Shown here: positions 7,483 to 15,366 of the stretch, piece by piece
Layout: the number at the start of each line of letters is the position of its first letter
Numbering within the stretch: the first letter of the stretch is position 1
Source: Sphaerisporangium fuscum
Lineage (GTDB): Bacteria > Actinomycetota > Actinomycetes > Streptosporangiales > Streptosporangiaceae
Direction: 5' to 3'
NCBI RefSeq assembly: GCF_018531465.1
Contig: NZ_JAHDTF010000043.1
Span: forward strand, 1 to 64,000
DNA length: 64,000 nt
Position numbers and translations under genes: made by a program
Notes under the pieces: generated by a model
What the model was told of the DNA's origin: nothing
Databases searched by the model: none
What the model saw: only the letters and a program-made list of their open reading frames with translations

Positions 7483-8091
7483 CTAGGCGGACCGGCCCGG
7501 TGCGGACAGCGCGGCGTGCAGGTCCTCGCGGAGGCTGCCGGCGTCGCGGAAGTGGATGGCGCTCATGCCGGCCGACTCGGCGCCGTTGACGTTCACCAGA
7601 CGGTCGTCGACGAAGACGAACTCCCCCGGCAGGGCGCCGAGCCGCGCGGCGACCCGCAGGTAGATCTCCGCGTCCGGCTTCACCAGGCCCATGCGGCCGC
7701 TGTAGAAGCGGGCGTCCATGGCCTGGATCCAGGACAGGCCCTCGATGCCGTCGGCCAGGCAGGCCGGGGCGTTGGACAGCAGTGCCACCCGATGCCCCGC
7801 GTCCTGGAGCTCCGAGAGAAGAGCCACGGTCTCGTCGTTGGCGTGCGTCCAGCTCTCGATGTCGAGCTCGACCAGCCGTTCGATCTCGGCGTCGGCCGCC
7901 CGGCGGTCGAGCACCTCCGACCAGTACGCGCCGGGGGTCAGGGTGCCGCGGTCGAACTCCAGCCGGTGCTCCCAGTAGCGCTGCCAGAACCGGTCAGGGT
8001 CGACGCCGGCGGCCCGCGCCAGCTTCTCCCGGTCGGCTTCGGGCTGCGCGTGGCACAGCACTTCCCCGTAGTCGAAAAGCACCCATTTCAT
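7483..8091 (-). CDS. HAD-superfamily hydrolase (subfamily IA-like)
   Basis: A 202-residue enzyme with all HAD motifs: motif I LFDYGEVL with the nucleophile Asp, motif II ALLSNAP, the motif III Lys in LVKPDAEIY, and motif IV FVFVDDRLVNV. It is probably a phosphatase or 2-haloacid dehalogenase-type hydrolase; motif I ends in Gly-Glu-Val rather than Asp-x-Asp, so the general acid two residues after the nucleophile is absent, as in some YihX-like relatives. The minus-strand frame is open far upstream, but that part lies over the next gene and is noise; MKWVLFDYGE is the expected start. It follows the hydrolase at 8112 by 20 bp, so co-transcription is likely. Confidence 0.85.
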   Translation of the reverse strand: MKWVLFDYGEVLCHAQPEADREKLARAAGVDPDRFWQRYWEHRLEFDRGTLTPGAYWSEVLDRRAADAEIERLVELDIESWTHANDETVALLSELQDAGHRVALLSNAPACLADGIEGLSWIQAMDARFYSGRMGLVKPDAEIYLRVAARLGALPGEFVFVDDRLVNVNGAESAGMSAIHFRDAGSLREDLHAALSAPGRSA

Positions 8092-8111
8092 GATCGTGAT
8101 AGTACCGAACT

Positions 8112-8963
8112 TCAAACCTTGAGGTACGGCTCCACGTGCTCGTTGACGGCGCCGCAGCCGAGGTAGTTGCGCACGGTGTGGAAGTCCGCCCAGTCGATGT
8201 TGACCTTTTCGTCGGCGGTCACACCGTCGAAGTGGCTCTTCAGCACGCCTGGAATGGCGGCGATGTCGTCCTTGTCGGCGATGTTCACCCAGCGGCGCAC
8301 ACCCCGGGGGCATCGGCCGCGACCGGCCTGCGGCAGCGGCTGCAGCCGTTCGAAGACGACGCCGCGCATCGCGAGCGGGCTCCCCAGGGTGATCAGCAGC
8401 TCGACCGAGAGATCGGGATGCGCCCACAGCGCCTCGTAGGCGACGACGCTGCCGAGGGAATGGGCGATCACCACCTGTGCCCGGGTGCGGCGGATCACCT
8501 CGGCGACCGCGTCCCGGGACCGCACCCGGGCGGCGGCGTCGGCGCCGGCGAGGTAGGCGGCGACCTCCGGGCAGAAGTCCTCGGCGAAGTCCTTGGCGTG
8601 CGGGCCGAGCCGGACCAGCAGCCATTCGGCGAAGCGGTGGATGAGCCCGGTGACCGTCTCGCCCGGGCCCGTGCAGGAGGCCGCGACCTGCCTCATCCAG
8701 TCGGCCAGCACCAGTTGCGCGGCCGGGTCCATCCTGCGCAGGTCGCCCTTGGTGGCGGGCGGCTGCTCCTTGCGGAGCAGGTGGGCGTAGTAGGCGACCT
8801 CGGCGAGATAGGTCTGCCCCGTGTACGGCGCCCCTCCGGTGAGCCCGGCGTGCAGGTAGCGGTCCCACTTGGCCCGCATCACCTCCGCGGCCCCCTCGGC
8901 CGAACCGGCGGCCAGGAAGTAGCGGTACTTGCCGATGCCGTGAACCCCCACGATCCTCGCCAC
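8112..8963 (-). CDS. Alpha/beta-fold serine hydrolase, lipase-like
   Basis: A 283-residue protein starting ARIVGVHGIGKY, where VHGIG is an oxyanion-type motif. The nucleophile elbow AHSLGSVVAYEAL carries the probable catalytic Ser. A C-terminal DWADFHTVRNYLG may supply the His. The GTG at 8963 is preferred because GGGAGG lies 7 nt upstream; the longer frame to 9032 has no such site. It resembles PGAP1-like or 'alpha/beta hydrolase' proteins of actinomycetes whose substrates are unknown. It stands upstream of the HAD hydrolase in the same direction. Confidence 0.75.
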   Translation of the reverse strand: MARIVGVHGIGKYRYFLAAGSAEGAAEVMRAKWDRYLHAGLTGGAPYTGQTYLAEVAYYAHLLRKEQPPATKGDLRRMDPAAQLVLADWMRQVAASCTGPGETVTGLIHRFAEWLLVRLGPHAKDFAEDFCPEVAAYLAGADAAARVRSRDAVAEVIRRTRAQVVIAHSLGSVVAYEALWAHPDLSVELLITLGSPLAMRGVVFERLQPLPQAGRGRCPRGVRRWVNIADKDDIAAIPGVLKSHFDGVTADEKVNIDWADFHTVRNYLGCGAVNEHVEPYLKV

Positions 8964-9189
8964 CGCGCGGCCTCCCACCATCACCGGCCCCGCCCAGCGG
9001 GGGCGATCACACCGGCTCGAGAACACCGTCACTGTGCACCAGACCCTTGATCATCACAAGAGGCCGGCCGAGCCACGATCGCCCTCCGATCGGACCTTCG
9101 CGTCCGGTTCGACGCGGGCGTCCGGGGCCGTCGCGCTTCACATCGGAAGCCGGCCGCGCCCCCTTGCGGGGGAAATAGGGTGATCATTT

Positions 9190-10251
9190 ATGCGATTGAT
9201 GGCCGCCCTCCTTCTCGTCGTCCTCCTCGCGGTGTGCGGCGCCGACGAGGGCTCGACACGGGTGCCCAGGTGGCGGCTGACGTACGCGGCGCGTCAGGTG
9301 GCCTCGACGGAATTCGGCGCGATAGGCGTCACAGGGCAGGGCCAGGCATGGGCCCTGCTGCTCGAGAAGAACCGGCGAGACCCCAGCAGGCCCCGGTGGG
9401 CGATGCGCCGCTGGGACGGCGCTTCCTGGCGGCCCACCGCGCTGCCGGAGGGCGTCAGGGGCTTCAACCCGAAGTTCGCCGCCTCCCCCTCGGGTGACGA
9501 CCTGTGGATGTTCACGGGCGACCGCCCGTTCCAGCTGACCGGCGGCCGGTGGGTTCACCGCGCGTGGGGCGGCAGGTTCGAGCGTGGTTCCGTCGCCGTC
9601 GTGGCCGAAGACGACGTCTGGATCTCCGAGTACGGCGGTCCCGACGACTACATGGAGGCCGGACTCGGTCACTGGGACGGCCGCTCCTGGAAACCGGTGC
9701 CCAGGCCGAGCACCTTCGGCTACGCGATCTCGCACCTGGCCGCCCCCGGCGGAGGCGAGTTGTGGGCCTTGATCGAGACTGGGAAGGGGAGCGCGGTGAT
9801 CCGGCGGAACGGCTCCGGATGGGTCCCCACTCCCTCCCTGCCTCCCGCACCCGGCTGCCCCCCTTCGCCCGCCGGCGGGTTCTCCGGCATGACGGCCCGC
9901 GCCCAGGACGACGTGTGGCTGTACACCGCCGCCGGCGCCCGGCGATCCGGGTCCTGCAAGGTGCCCGACCGCGGCATGGTCGCGCATTGGGACGGCACCG
10001 CGTGGACGTGGCCGAACCTGCCGCTGGCCGAGACGTGGCTGCCCGCCGTCCGCGCCGACCGGGTCGGCGGTGTGTGGTACAAATCGGTTGATCAGGGGTG
10101 GGAGCTCCCGGTTACCCTGGGGGCATGCCTGGTCACCTTCACGTCCGCGGCTCGATCTCGATACCCGAGGCCGAGCTCGCCTGGCGTTTCTCCCGGTCGT
10201 CCGGGCCGGGCGGCCAGGGGGTCAACACCACCGACAGCCGGGTCGAGCTGA
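9190..10251 (+). CDS. Secreted WDG-repeat protein, probably truncated at its 3' end
   Basis: A 353-residue frame starting MRLMAALLLVVLLAVCG, a signal peptide with a possible (not canonical) lipobox at Cys16. The body has repeated Trp-Asp-Gly-x-x-Trp segments (RRWDGASW, HWDGRSWKPV, HWDGTAWTWP) as in six- or seven-bladed propeller-like surface proteins. Up to about residue 300 (GGVWYKS) composition looks natural. The last about 43 residues (Arg/Pro/Ser-rich) run over the start of arfB in another frame and look like read-through noise. The true C-terminus was probably lost. It may still be expressed, but a complete fold is doubtful. Confidence 0.6.
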   Translation: MRLMAALLLVVLLAVCGADEGSTRVPRWRLTYAARQVASTEFGAIGVTGQGQAWALLLEKNRRDPSRPRWAMRRWDGASWRPTALPEGVRGFNPKFAASPSGDDLWMFTGDRPFQLTGGRWVHRAWGGRFERGSVAVVAEDDVWISEYGGPDDYMEAGLGHWDGRSWKPVPRPSTFGYAISHLAAPGGGELWALIETGKGSAVIRRNGSGWVPTPSLPPAPGCPPSPAGGFSGMTARAQDDVWLYTAAGARRSGSCKVPDRGMVAHWDGTAWTWPNLPLAETWLPAVRADRVGGVWYKSVDQGWELPVTLGACLVTFTSAARSRYPRPSSPGVSPGRPGRAARGSTPPTAGSS

Positions 10252-10550
10252 GCTTCGACCTGCTCGCCACCGGCGCGCTCCCGCAGCCGCTCAAGGCCCG
10301 CGCGCTGGAGCGGCTGGGGTCACGGCTCGTCGACGGCGTGATCACGATCGCCGCCTCCGAGCACCGCTCTCAGCTGCGCAACCGCGAGGCCGCCATGGTC
10401 CGGCTGGCGCGCCTGCTCGACGAGGCCATCGCTCCCCCGCCGAAGAAGCGCCGGGCCACCAAGCCCTCCAAGGGAGCCGTCGAGAGGCGCCTGACGGCCA
10501 AGAAGCACCGCGCCGACCTCAAGCGCCTGCGCCGCTCCGACGGCCTGTGA
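10125..10550 (+). CDS. arfB: Alternative ribosome-rescue factor / peptidyl-tRNA hydrolase ArfB
   Basis: A 141-residue class I release-factor-like hydrolase. It carries the catalytic GGQ loop in SSGPGGQGVNTTDSRVEL and the basic C-terminal tail (KKRRATKPSKGAVERR, then KKHRADLKRLRRSDGL) that in ArfB/YaeJ proteins enters the empty mRNA channel of stalled ribosomes. It hydrolyses peptidyl-tRNA on non-stop ribosomes. The ATG at 10125 has a GGGGG site just upstream; the frame opens further to 10098 without support. The upstream secreted-protein frame overlaps its first 127 bp in a different frame. Confidence 0.92.
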   Translation: MPGHLHVRGSISIPEAELAWRFSRSSGPGGQGVNTTDSRVELSFDLLATGALPQPLKARALERLGSRLVDGVITIAASEHRSQLRNREAAMVRLARLLDEAIAPPPKKRRATKPSKGAVERRLTAKKHRADLKRLRRSDGL

Positions 10551-10565
10551 CCGCGACGCCGCCGG

Positions 10566-11204
10566 TCACAGGCGGCGGTCCTCCATCTCCCAGATGTGGT
10601 CGACGACGTGCCAGGCGATGCGCCGGGCGGCGTAGCGCGCGGGCCAGCCGCCCGGCACCAGGGGCCCGCCGTCGGACGGCTTGGACAGCACCTCGGCGAT
10701 GTCGTCCCGCATCGCGGCCAGCGCCACGGCGTCGTCCGGTCTGAAGGGCTTGTGCCGTACGCCGATCTTGCGGGCGTACGACCGTTCGGCCTCGATCACG
10801 TGCGAGATCATCTTGTCGCGGTCCCGGCCGCCGCCGCGCGGCCCCTTGCGCAGCTCGGCGGGTGAGGCGGCGGCCACCTCGTCGAAGACCTCCCACGCGG
10901 CCCGGACCAGGGCGGTGTCCCGCTCGGCGACCGGCGCGTCCACCGGCCGGGCGTCCAGGCCGGGGACGGCGAACGGGGCGCCGAAGTCGGTCATCGCGTC
11001 GCCGGGCACCCGTTCCACCACCACCGGAGCGCCGGGCTCGAACGGCAGCCCCGCCCGTCCGGCGATGACGCGGTAGCGGGGCGCGTACTCCTCCAGCCGT
11101 TCGAGGGCGCCCTCCTCTCCCTTGCCGACACGGCACCACCCGGGCCAGTCGAGCGAGCAGGCGAAGACCTTCTTCGGGCCGATCTCCAGATAGACGTCGG
11201 TCAT
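10566..11204 (-). CDS. Uncharacterised protein with a DinB-like C-terminal half
   Basis: A 212-residue protein. The N-terminal part (VYLEIGPKKVFACSLDWPGW) resembles small HicB-like or DUF domains with an alpha-beta fold; the C-terminal part has helices with DKMISHVIEAERSYARKIG and ARRIAWHVVDHIWEMEDR. The spaced His residues fit the metal-binding helices of DinB-like four-helix bundle proteins. No signal peptide or membrane segment. It converges on arfB with 15 bp between stop codons. The DinB link is a pattern judgement, not a firm assignment. Confidence 0.6.
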   Translation of the reverse strand: MTDVYLEIGPKKVFACSLDWPGWCRVGKGEEGALERLEEYAPRYRVIAGRAGLPFEPGAPVVVERVPGDAMTDFGAPFAVPGLDARPVDAPVAERDTALVRAAWEVFDEVAAASPAELRKGPRGGGRDRDKMISHVIEAERSYARKIGVRHKPFRPDDAVALAAMRDDIAEVLSKPSDGGPLVPGGWPARYAARRIAWHVVDHIWEMEDRRL

Positions 11205-11243
11205 GCCCGCATCCTCCCCCAGGAACGTGACAGGTCCTGTCAG

Positions 11244-12026
11244 CTACTCGACCAGCTCGATGAGATCGGCCACCGACTCCACGACCGTGGAGGGGCGGAA
11301 GGGGAAGCGGTCGATCTGGTCCCTGGTGGTGACGCCGGTCAGCACCAGGATGGTGTGCAACCCGGCCTCCATGCCCGACACCACGTCGGTGTCCATGCGG
11401 TCGCCGATCATGGCGGTGGTCTCGCTGTGGCCGTTGATCGCGTTGAGGGCGCTGCGCATCATCATCGGGTTCGGCTTGCCGACGAAGTACGGCTCGACCC
11501 CGGTCGCCTTGGTGATCATCGCCGCGACCGCGCCGCAGGCGGGCAGCGATCCCTCGGCGGACGGCCCGACGGGGTCGGGGTTGGTCGCGATGAACCGGGC
11601 GCCGGCCTCGATCAGCCGGATGGCCTTGGTTATCGCGGTGAAGCTGTAGGTGCGGGTCTCGCCGAGCACGACGTACTCGGGGTCGATGTCGGTGAGGATG
11701 TAACCGGTCTCGTGCAGGGCGGTGGTCAGGCCCGCCTCGCCGATCACGTACGCCGATCCGCCGGGCCGCTGGTCGTCGAGGAACCGGGCGGTGGCCAGCG
11801 CGGAGGTCCAGATCGACTCCGGCGGCACCTCCAGCCCGGCGCCGCGCAGCCGTACGGACAGGTCACGCGGGGTGTAGATCGAGTTGTTGGTCAGCACGAG
11901 GAACCGCTTGCCCGAGTCGCGCAGTCTGCGGATGAACTCGTCCGCCCCCGGAACGGGCTTCCCCTCGTGGACCAGGACTCCGTCCATGTCCGACAGCCAG
12001 CATTCGATGGGCCTGCGCTCGTTCAC
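11244..12026 (-). CDS. HAD-IIA family sugar/nucleotide phosphatase, NagD-like
   Basis: A 260-residue cytosolic phosphatase. Motif I is [12 protein letters not shown], motif II LVLTNNS, motif III Lys in VGKPNPMMM, and motif [15 protein letters not shown]. The large C2-type cap between motifs II and III (about 60-180) is the mark of HAD-IIA proteins such as NagD and AraL. Likely substrates are UMP, phosphosugars or phosphoglycolate. Start is a GTG at 12026. The gene lies between two minus-strand genes with about 40 and 100 bp gaps and may have its own promoter. Confidence 0.88.
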   Translation of the reverse strand: MNERRPIECWLSDMDGVLVHEGKPVPGADEFIRRLRDSGKRFLVLTNNSIYTPRDLSVRLRGAGLEVPPESIWTSALATARFLDDQRPGGSAYVIGEAGLTTALHETGYILTDIDPEYVVLGETRTYSFTAITKAIRLIEAGARFIATNPDPVGPSAEGSLPACGAVAAMITKATGVEPYFVGKPNPMMMRSALNAINGHSETTAMIGDRMDTDVVSGMEAGLHTILVLTGVTTRDQIDRFPFRPSTVVESVADLIELVE

Positions 12027-12127
12027 CGTGCCCCCGCGTTTCGCACCTGGATGGACCAGACCAAGGATGGCAGGTATCTGGAAGACATTTCACCTTGTAC
12101 AGCCCATCTTGTCCGATTGGCGAGACA

Positions 12128-12577
12128 TCACCGCATGGTGCGCCAGGTCTGCTCCTCGACCAGCTCTCTGCTACGCCAGCCGGCGGGCGTGCGGACCATG
12201 CGGTGGTGGTACCAGCCGCCGCCCTGGATGAGGCCGGAGGTGTCGGCGGCGATCGCCTCGCGCGAGGGGGCGAGGGTGTCGGCGAAGGCGGCCGAAACCG
12301 CGGCCTCGTCCCCGTCCCCGTCGAAGGTGACCGACATGACCCCGATGAGGTGCAGGCGGCCGGGCCAGTGCCGCAGGACGTCGGCCAGCCAGGCCTTGGC
12401 CTCGTCCCTGCGTCCCCGGACGCCTCCGGCCGAGGTGTAGTCGATCAGCGCGTCCTCGGTGAAGACGCTGTCGAGCCGGTCCCAGTCGCCGCTGTCCACG
12501 GCGTAGGCGTACCGGGCGAGCACGTCGGCGATCTCCAGCCGGTCGGCGGTCTGCGTGGTGAGCGTCATGACCGCCAT
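12128..12577 (-). CDS. SnoaL-like / NTF2-fold protein
   Basis: A 149-residue single-domain protein with the SnoaL_4 pattern: LEIADVLARYAYAVDSGDWDRLDSVF, then DALIDYTSAGG with acidic pocket residues, and the C-terminal strand WYHHRMVRTPAGWRS. These conical-pocket proteins act as isomerases, cyclases or hydrolases of small lipophilic substrates. It ends the group TetR-SGNH-SnoaL on the minus strand, but a separate dyad (12581-12594) sits only 3 bp upstream of its ATG and no ribosome-binding site is visible, so it may have its own leaderless transcript. Confidence 0.82.
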   Translation of the reverse strand: MAVMTLTTQTADRLEIADVLARYAYAVDSGDWDRLDSVFTEDALIDYTSAGGVRGRRDEAKAWLADVLRHWPGRLHLIGVMSVTFDGDGDEAAVSAAFADTLAPSREAIAADTSGLIQGGGWYHHRMVRTPAGWRSRELVEEQTWRTMR

Positions 12578-12580
12578 TCA

Positions 12581-12594
12581 ACCAAACGCTTGGT
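12581..12594. promoter_or_regulatory. ACCAANCGNTTGGT dyad in front of the SnoaL gene
   Basis: ACCAAACGCTTGGT is an inverted repeat with ACCAA/TTGGT arms and a CG core, a shape typical of TetR operators. It lies between the SGNH stop and the SnoaL start, separate from the CCTAAAG dyad upstream of the local TetR gene, so a different regulator may bind. Confidence 0.45.
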
Positions 12595-12615
12595 CGGCTC
12601 GCCCGGGAAAGCCGG

Positions 12616-13791
12616 TCAGCCGTTCCCCGGCGCGAAGGGACCGCCGTCGCCGAACACCAGCCGGGCGAAGTTCTCGCCGATGCGACGGTGTCCCTCGGGG
12701 CCGGGGTGGACCTCGTCGGGCAGCGGCAGTTCGGCGTAGTCGGCCTCGCCGTAGAGGGCACGACCGTCGAGATAGTGCAGGTTCGGGTCGTCCGCCGCCC
12801 GTTCCGCGACGATCCGGGCGAGCTCGTCGCGGATGACGTTGAGCGTCAGGCGCCCCAGGGCCCGCTCGGCCGGGTCGCCCGTGGCCTTGAACCGCGGCGT
12901 CGTGCCGTCGAAGTCCGGCATGAGGGGGCCGGGGGTGTCCTCCTGCACCGGGCACAGGATGGGCGAGACGACCAGCAGCGGCACGGCGGGATGCCCCTCG
13001 CGGACGGTGTCGAGGAAGCCGTGGACCGCCGGGGTGAAGACGCGCAGGCGCATCGCGTCGGCGTTGACGATGTTGATGCCCATCTTGATGCTGATCAGGT
13101 CCGCGGGGGTGTCGCGCATCGCGCGGGCGGTGAACGGGTCGAGCAGCGCGCTGCCGCCGAACCCCAGGTTGACCAGGTCGACGCCACCCTGCGCGGCGGC
13201 CAGGGCCGGCCAGATGGCGGTCGGGTGGACGGCGTTGGAGCCCTGGCTGATGGAACTGCCATGGTGCAGCCACACCCTGCGCCCGCCGTCCGCCGCCGGC
13301 TCGACCGGGGCGTCGGTGCGCAGGGCGATCAGCTCGGTGATCTCCGTGTGCGGCAGCCAGATCTCGACGTCCTTGCCCCCGGCGGGCAGGCCCGCGAAAC
13401 GGGCGGTGCCGGGCGGCCCCTCCCGCAGCTCCACGGCTCCGGTGGTCATGTCGAGAGTGCGGACGTTGCCGCCGGTCACGGTGGCCTGGGCCGTGAGGCG
13501 GCCGTCGACGAGCAGGTCGTACACGCCGTCCGCGGGGATGGGCAGGCCGCGGTAGGCCCTCTTGGTGGGCAGCGTGTCCAGCTCGACGATGGTGGCCCGG
13601 GTGCGGAAGGCCAGCCGTACGCCGGACGGCTGGGCCTCGGCCACGGCCAGCTGCTGGTCGGGGATCTGCCGCCGGGCCCGGGCCGGCAGCCGGTGCGGCA
13701 GCAGGCCGCACGCGGTGCGTTCGGTGTCCAGGGCGCCGCGCAGCATGTCCGCGGTGACAGGGGTGGTGATGAGGGTGTGCTCGCTGCTCAT
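12616..13791 (-). CDS. SGNH/GDSL-type esterase with N-terminal beta domain
   Basis: A 391-residue cytoplasmic enzyme. Residues about 1-165 form a beta-rich region (LAFRTRATIVELDTLP, LLVDGRLTAQATV) and residues about 175-390 the SGNH hydrolase. Visible catalytic elements are GSSISQG (nucleophile Ser and oxyanion Gly region), the Gly in NLGFGGSALL, GINIVNADA in place of the usual Gly-x-Asn block, and DEVHPGPEGH with the Asp-x-x-His pair. It probably deacylates a carbohydrate or small ester. It lies 36 bp downstream of a TetR gene in the same direction, so it is likely controlled by it. Confidence 0.85.
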   Translation of the reverse strand: MSSEHTLITTPVTADMLRGALDTERTACGLLPHRLPARARRQIPDQQLAVAEAQPSGVRLAFRTRATIVELDTLPTKRAYRGLPIPADGVYDLLVDGRLTAQATVTGGNVRTLDMTTGAVELREGPPGTARFAGLPAGGKDVEIWLPHTEITELIALRTDAPVEPAADGGRRVWLHHGSSISQGSNAVHPTAIWPALAAAQGGVDLVNLGFGGSALLDPFTARAMRDTPADLISIKMGINIVNADAMRLRVFTPAVHGFLDTVREGHPAVPLLVVSPILCPVQEDTPGPLMPDFDGTTPRFKATGDPAERALGRLTLNVIRDELARIVAERAADDPNLHYLDGRALYGEADYAELPLPDEVHPGPEGHRRIGENFARLVFGDGGPFAPGNG

Positions 13792-13827
13792 TCTCTCGGC
13801 TTTCGATGGTTCGGGTGGGCGGCGCGG

Positions 13828-14397
13828 TCAGGAGGCGGACCGGTTCCGCAGCAGGGCGTCGAGGGAGTCCAGGACCCACGCCCAGGACTCCTGCGTGTCG
13901 ACCGGGGTGTGGCTGAAGCCTCCGGCCAGCTCCAGGCTGACGTAGCCGTGGAAGACGCTGCCCAGCAGCCGGACCGCGTGCGTCTGGTCCGGTTCCGCCA
14001 GGTCGTAGCCGCGCAGGATCGCCCGCATCATCCGCGCGTGCCGCACGCCGGCGCTGGCCGCGGCCGTCTCCGGGTCGAGCCTGAGCCGCGCCGCGGCGTA
14101 GCGGCCGGGATGCTCCCGCGCGTAGTCGCGCAGGACGTCGCCGAAGGCCGCCAGGGCGTCCTTGCCGGCGCGCCCGGCCACCGCGTCGGCGGCCCGGTCG
14201 GCCAGTTCCTCCAGGGCGAGCAGGGTGATGCGGGTCGTGAGGTCCTGGGAGTTCTTCAGGTGCGAGTACAGGCTCGCGACCTTGACGCCGAACCGCGCGG
14301 CGAGCGCCGAGACCGTCACGTTGTCGAGGCCGACCTCGTCGGCCAGCTCCGCTCCCGCCTGGACCAGGCGTTCCGTCGTGAGCCCTGCTCGCGCCAT
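13828..14397 (-). CDS. TetR family repressor with WHG-type C-terminal domain
   Basis: A 189-residue protein. The helix-turn-helix reads LVQAGAELADEVGLDNVTVS, then FGVKVASLYSHLKNSQDL, typical of the TetR branch whose recognition helix carries Ser-Leu-Tyr-x-His. The C-terminal half (SVFHGYVSLELAGGF) resembles the WHG domain. GGGAGG lies 7 nt before the ATG. It heads a minus-strand group with the SGNH esterase and possibly the SnoaL gene. A CCTAAAG-T-CTTTAGG dyad lies 39 bp upstream, fitting autoregulation. Confidence 0.88.
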   Translation of the reverse strand: MARAGLTTERLVQAGAELADEVGLDNVTVSALAARFGVKVASLYSHLKNSQDLTTRITLLALEELADRAADAVAGRAGKDALAAFGDVLRDYAREHPGRYAAARLRLDPETAAASAGVRHARMMRAILRGYDLAEPDQTHAVRLLGSVFHGYVSLELAGGFSHTPVDTQESWAWVLDSLDALLRNRSAS

Positions 14398-14423
14398 GTC
14401 CTGCCTCCCGTCTTCCGAAAAGG

Positions 14424-14450
14424 ATTATGCACTTACCTAAAGTCTTTAGG
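14424..14450 (-). promoter_or_regulatory. Probable autoregulated promoter of the TetR gene
   Basis: CCTAAAGTCTTTAGG (14436-14450) is a perfect 7-bp inverted repeat around one base. On the minus strand a -10-like CATAAT (complement of 14424-14429) follows it. The dyad would lie in the spacer or -35 region, so binding should block polymerase. The start and strength are inferred. Confidence 0.5.
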
Positions 14451-14536
14451 CAAATCGCACCCTTGCTTAGGGAGGCGGATCCGGCACGAGACCTCCTTAT
14501 TTCCGATCACCACGTGCCCGGCTAAGGTTCGGGAGG

Positions 14537-15322
14537 GTGGAAAAGATCGAGATAAACGGGCGGCTCGCGACGGTGGACGACCTGCGCCACACCGCCCTGC
14601 GCGGATACGGCCACTTCACAGCGATGCAGGTGCGCGACCGGCGGGTACGCGGCCTGGACCTGCACCTCTCCCGCCTCCGCAACGCCACGCGGGAACTCTT
14701 CGACCGCGACCTCGACACCGAGCTCGTGCGCGCCCGCGTCCGGCACGCTCTGGAGGGCGAGGACGGCGACGCCTCCGTGCGGGTGTACGTCTACGGCCAC
14801 GACCTGCCCGTCTGGGACGAGGTGGAGCCGCAGATCATGGTCTCGGTGCGGCCCCCCACCGAGCCCCCGTCCACCCCGCGGGGCCTGTGGCCCGCCCCCT
14901 TCCAGCGCGAGGCCGCGCACCTCAAGCACATCGGCGGCTTCGGGCAGGCCTACTTCTCCCGCCTGGCCGAGCGGGCCGGCTTCGACGAGGCCCTGCTCGT
15001 CGCGGCCGACGGCACGATCGCGGAGGGGGCGATCACCAACATCGGCTTCTGGGACGGCACCTGCGTCGTCTGGCCGGAGGCCCCCATGCTGCGCGGCATC
15101 ACCATGATGCTCGTCGAGCGAGGGCTGGCCGACATGGGCGTCCCGGTCCGCCACCAGGTCGTACGCCTGTCCGACCTGCCCTCCTTCCGCTCGGTGTTCC
15201 TCACCAACTCCTGGGGGGTGATGCAGGTCGACCGGGTGGACGACCTGCGGTTCGCCCTCGACGAGCGGATGATGGCGATGATCAGGAAGGCTCACGAGCG
15301 CAACCCGTGGGACCTCATCTGA
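14537..15322 (+). CDS. Class IV PLP-dependent aminotransferase
   Basis: A 261-residue enzyme of the branched-chain aminotransferase / 4-amino-4-deoxychorismate lyase fold. The Schiff-base Lys is in AAHLKHIGGFGQAYFSR; the PLP-phosphate and glutamate contact lies in IAEGAITNIGFWDG. The short length and N-terminal INGRLATVDDLRHTAL fit PabC-like or D-amino-acid transaminase-like members. It could be aminodeoxychorismate lyase for folate or an orphan transaminase; no pabA/pabB lies nearby. The start is a GTG at 14537 after GGGAGG. Confidence 0.85.
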   Translation: MEKIEINGRLATVDDLRHTALRGYGHFTAMQVRDRRVRGLDLHLSRLRNATRELFDRDLDTELVRARVRHALEGEDGDASVRVYVYGHDLPVWDEVEPQIMVSVRPPTEPPSTPRGLWPAPFQREAAHLKHIGGFGQAYFSRLAERAGFDEALLVAADGTIAEGAITNIGFWDGTCVVWPEAPMLRGITMMLVERGLADMGVPVRHQVVRLSDLPSFRSVFLTNSWGVMQVDRVDDLRFALDERMMAMIRKAHERNPWDLI

Positions 15323-15366
15323 CCCGCTGGCCGGCCCGGAACACCGCCGAGCCGGCCGGGTGAGGG

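Noticed and set aside
12688-15363. Plus-strand open frame of 891 codons over several minus-strand genes
   Set aside because: It spans three unrelated genes on the other strand and changes composition with them; no plausible start or domain.
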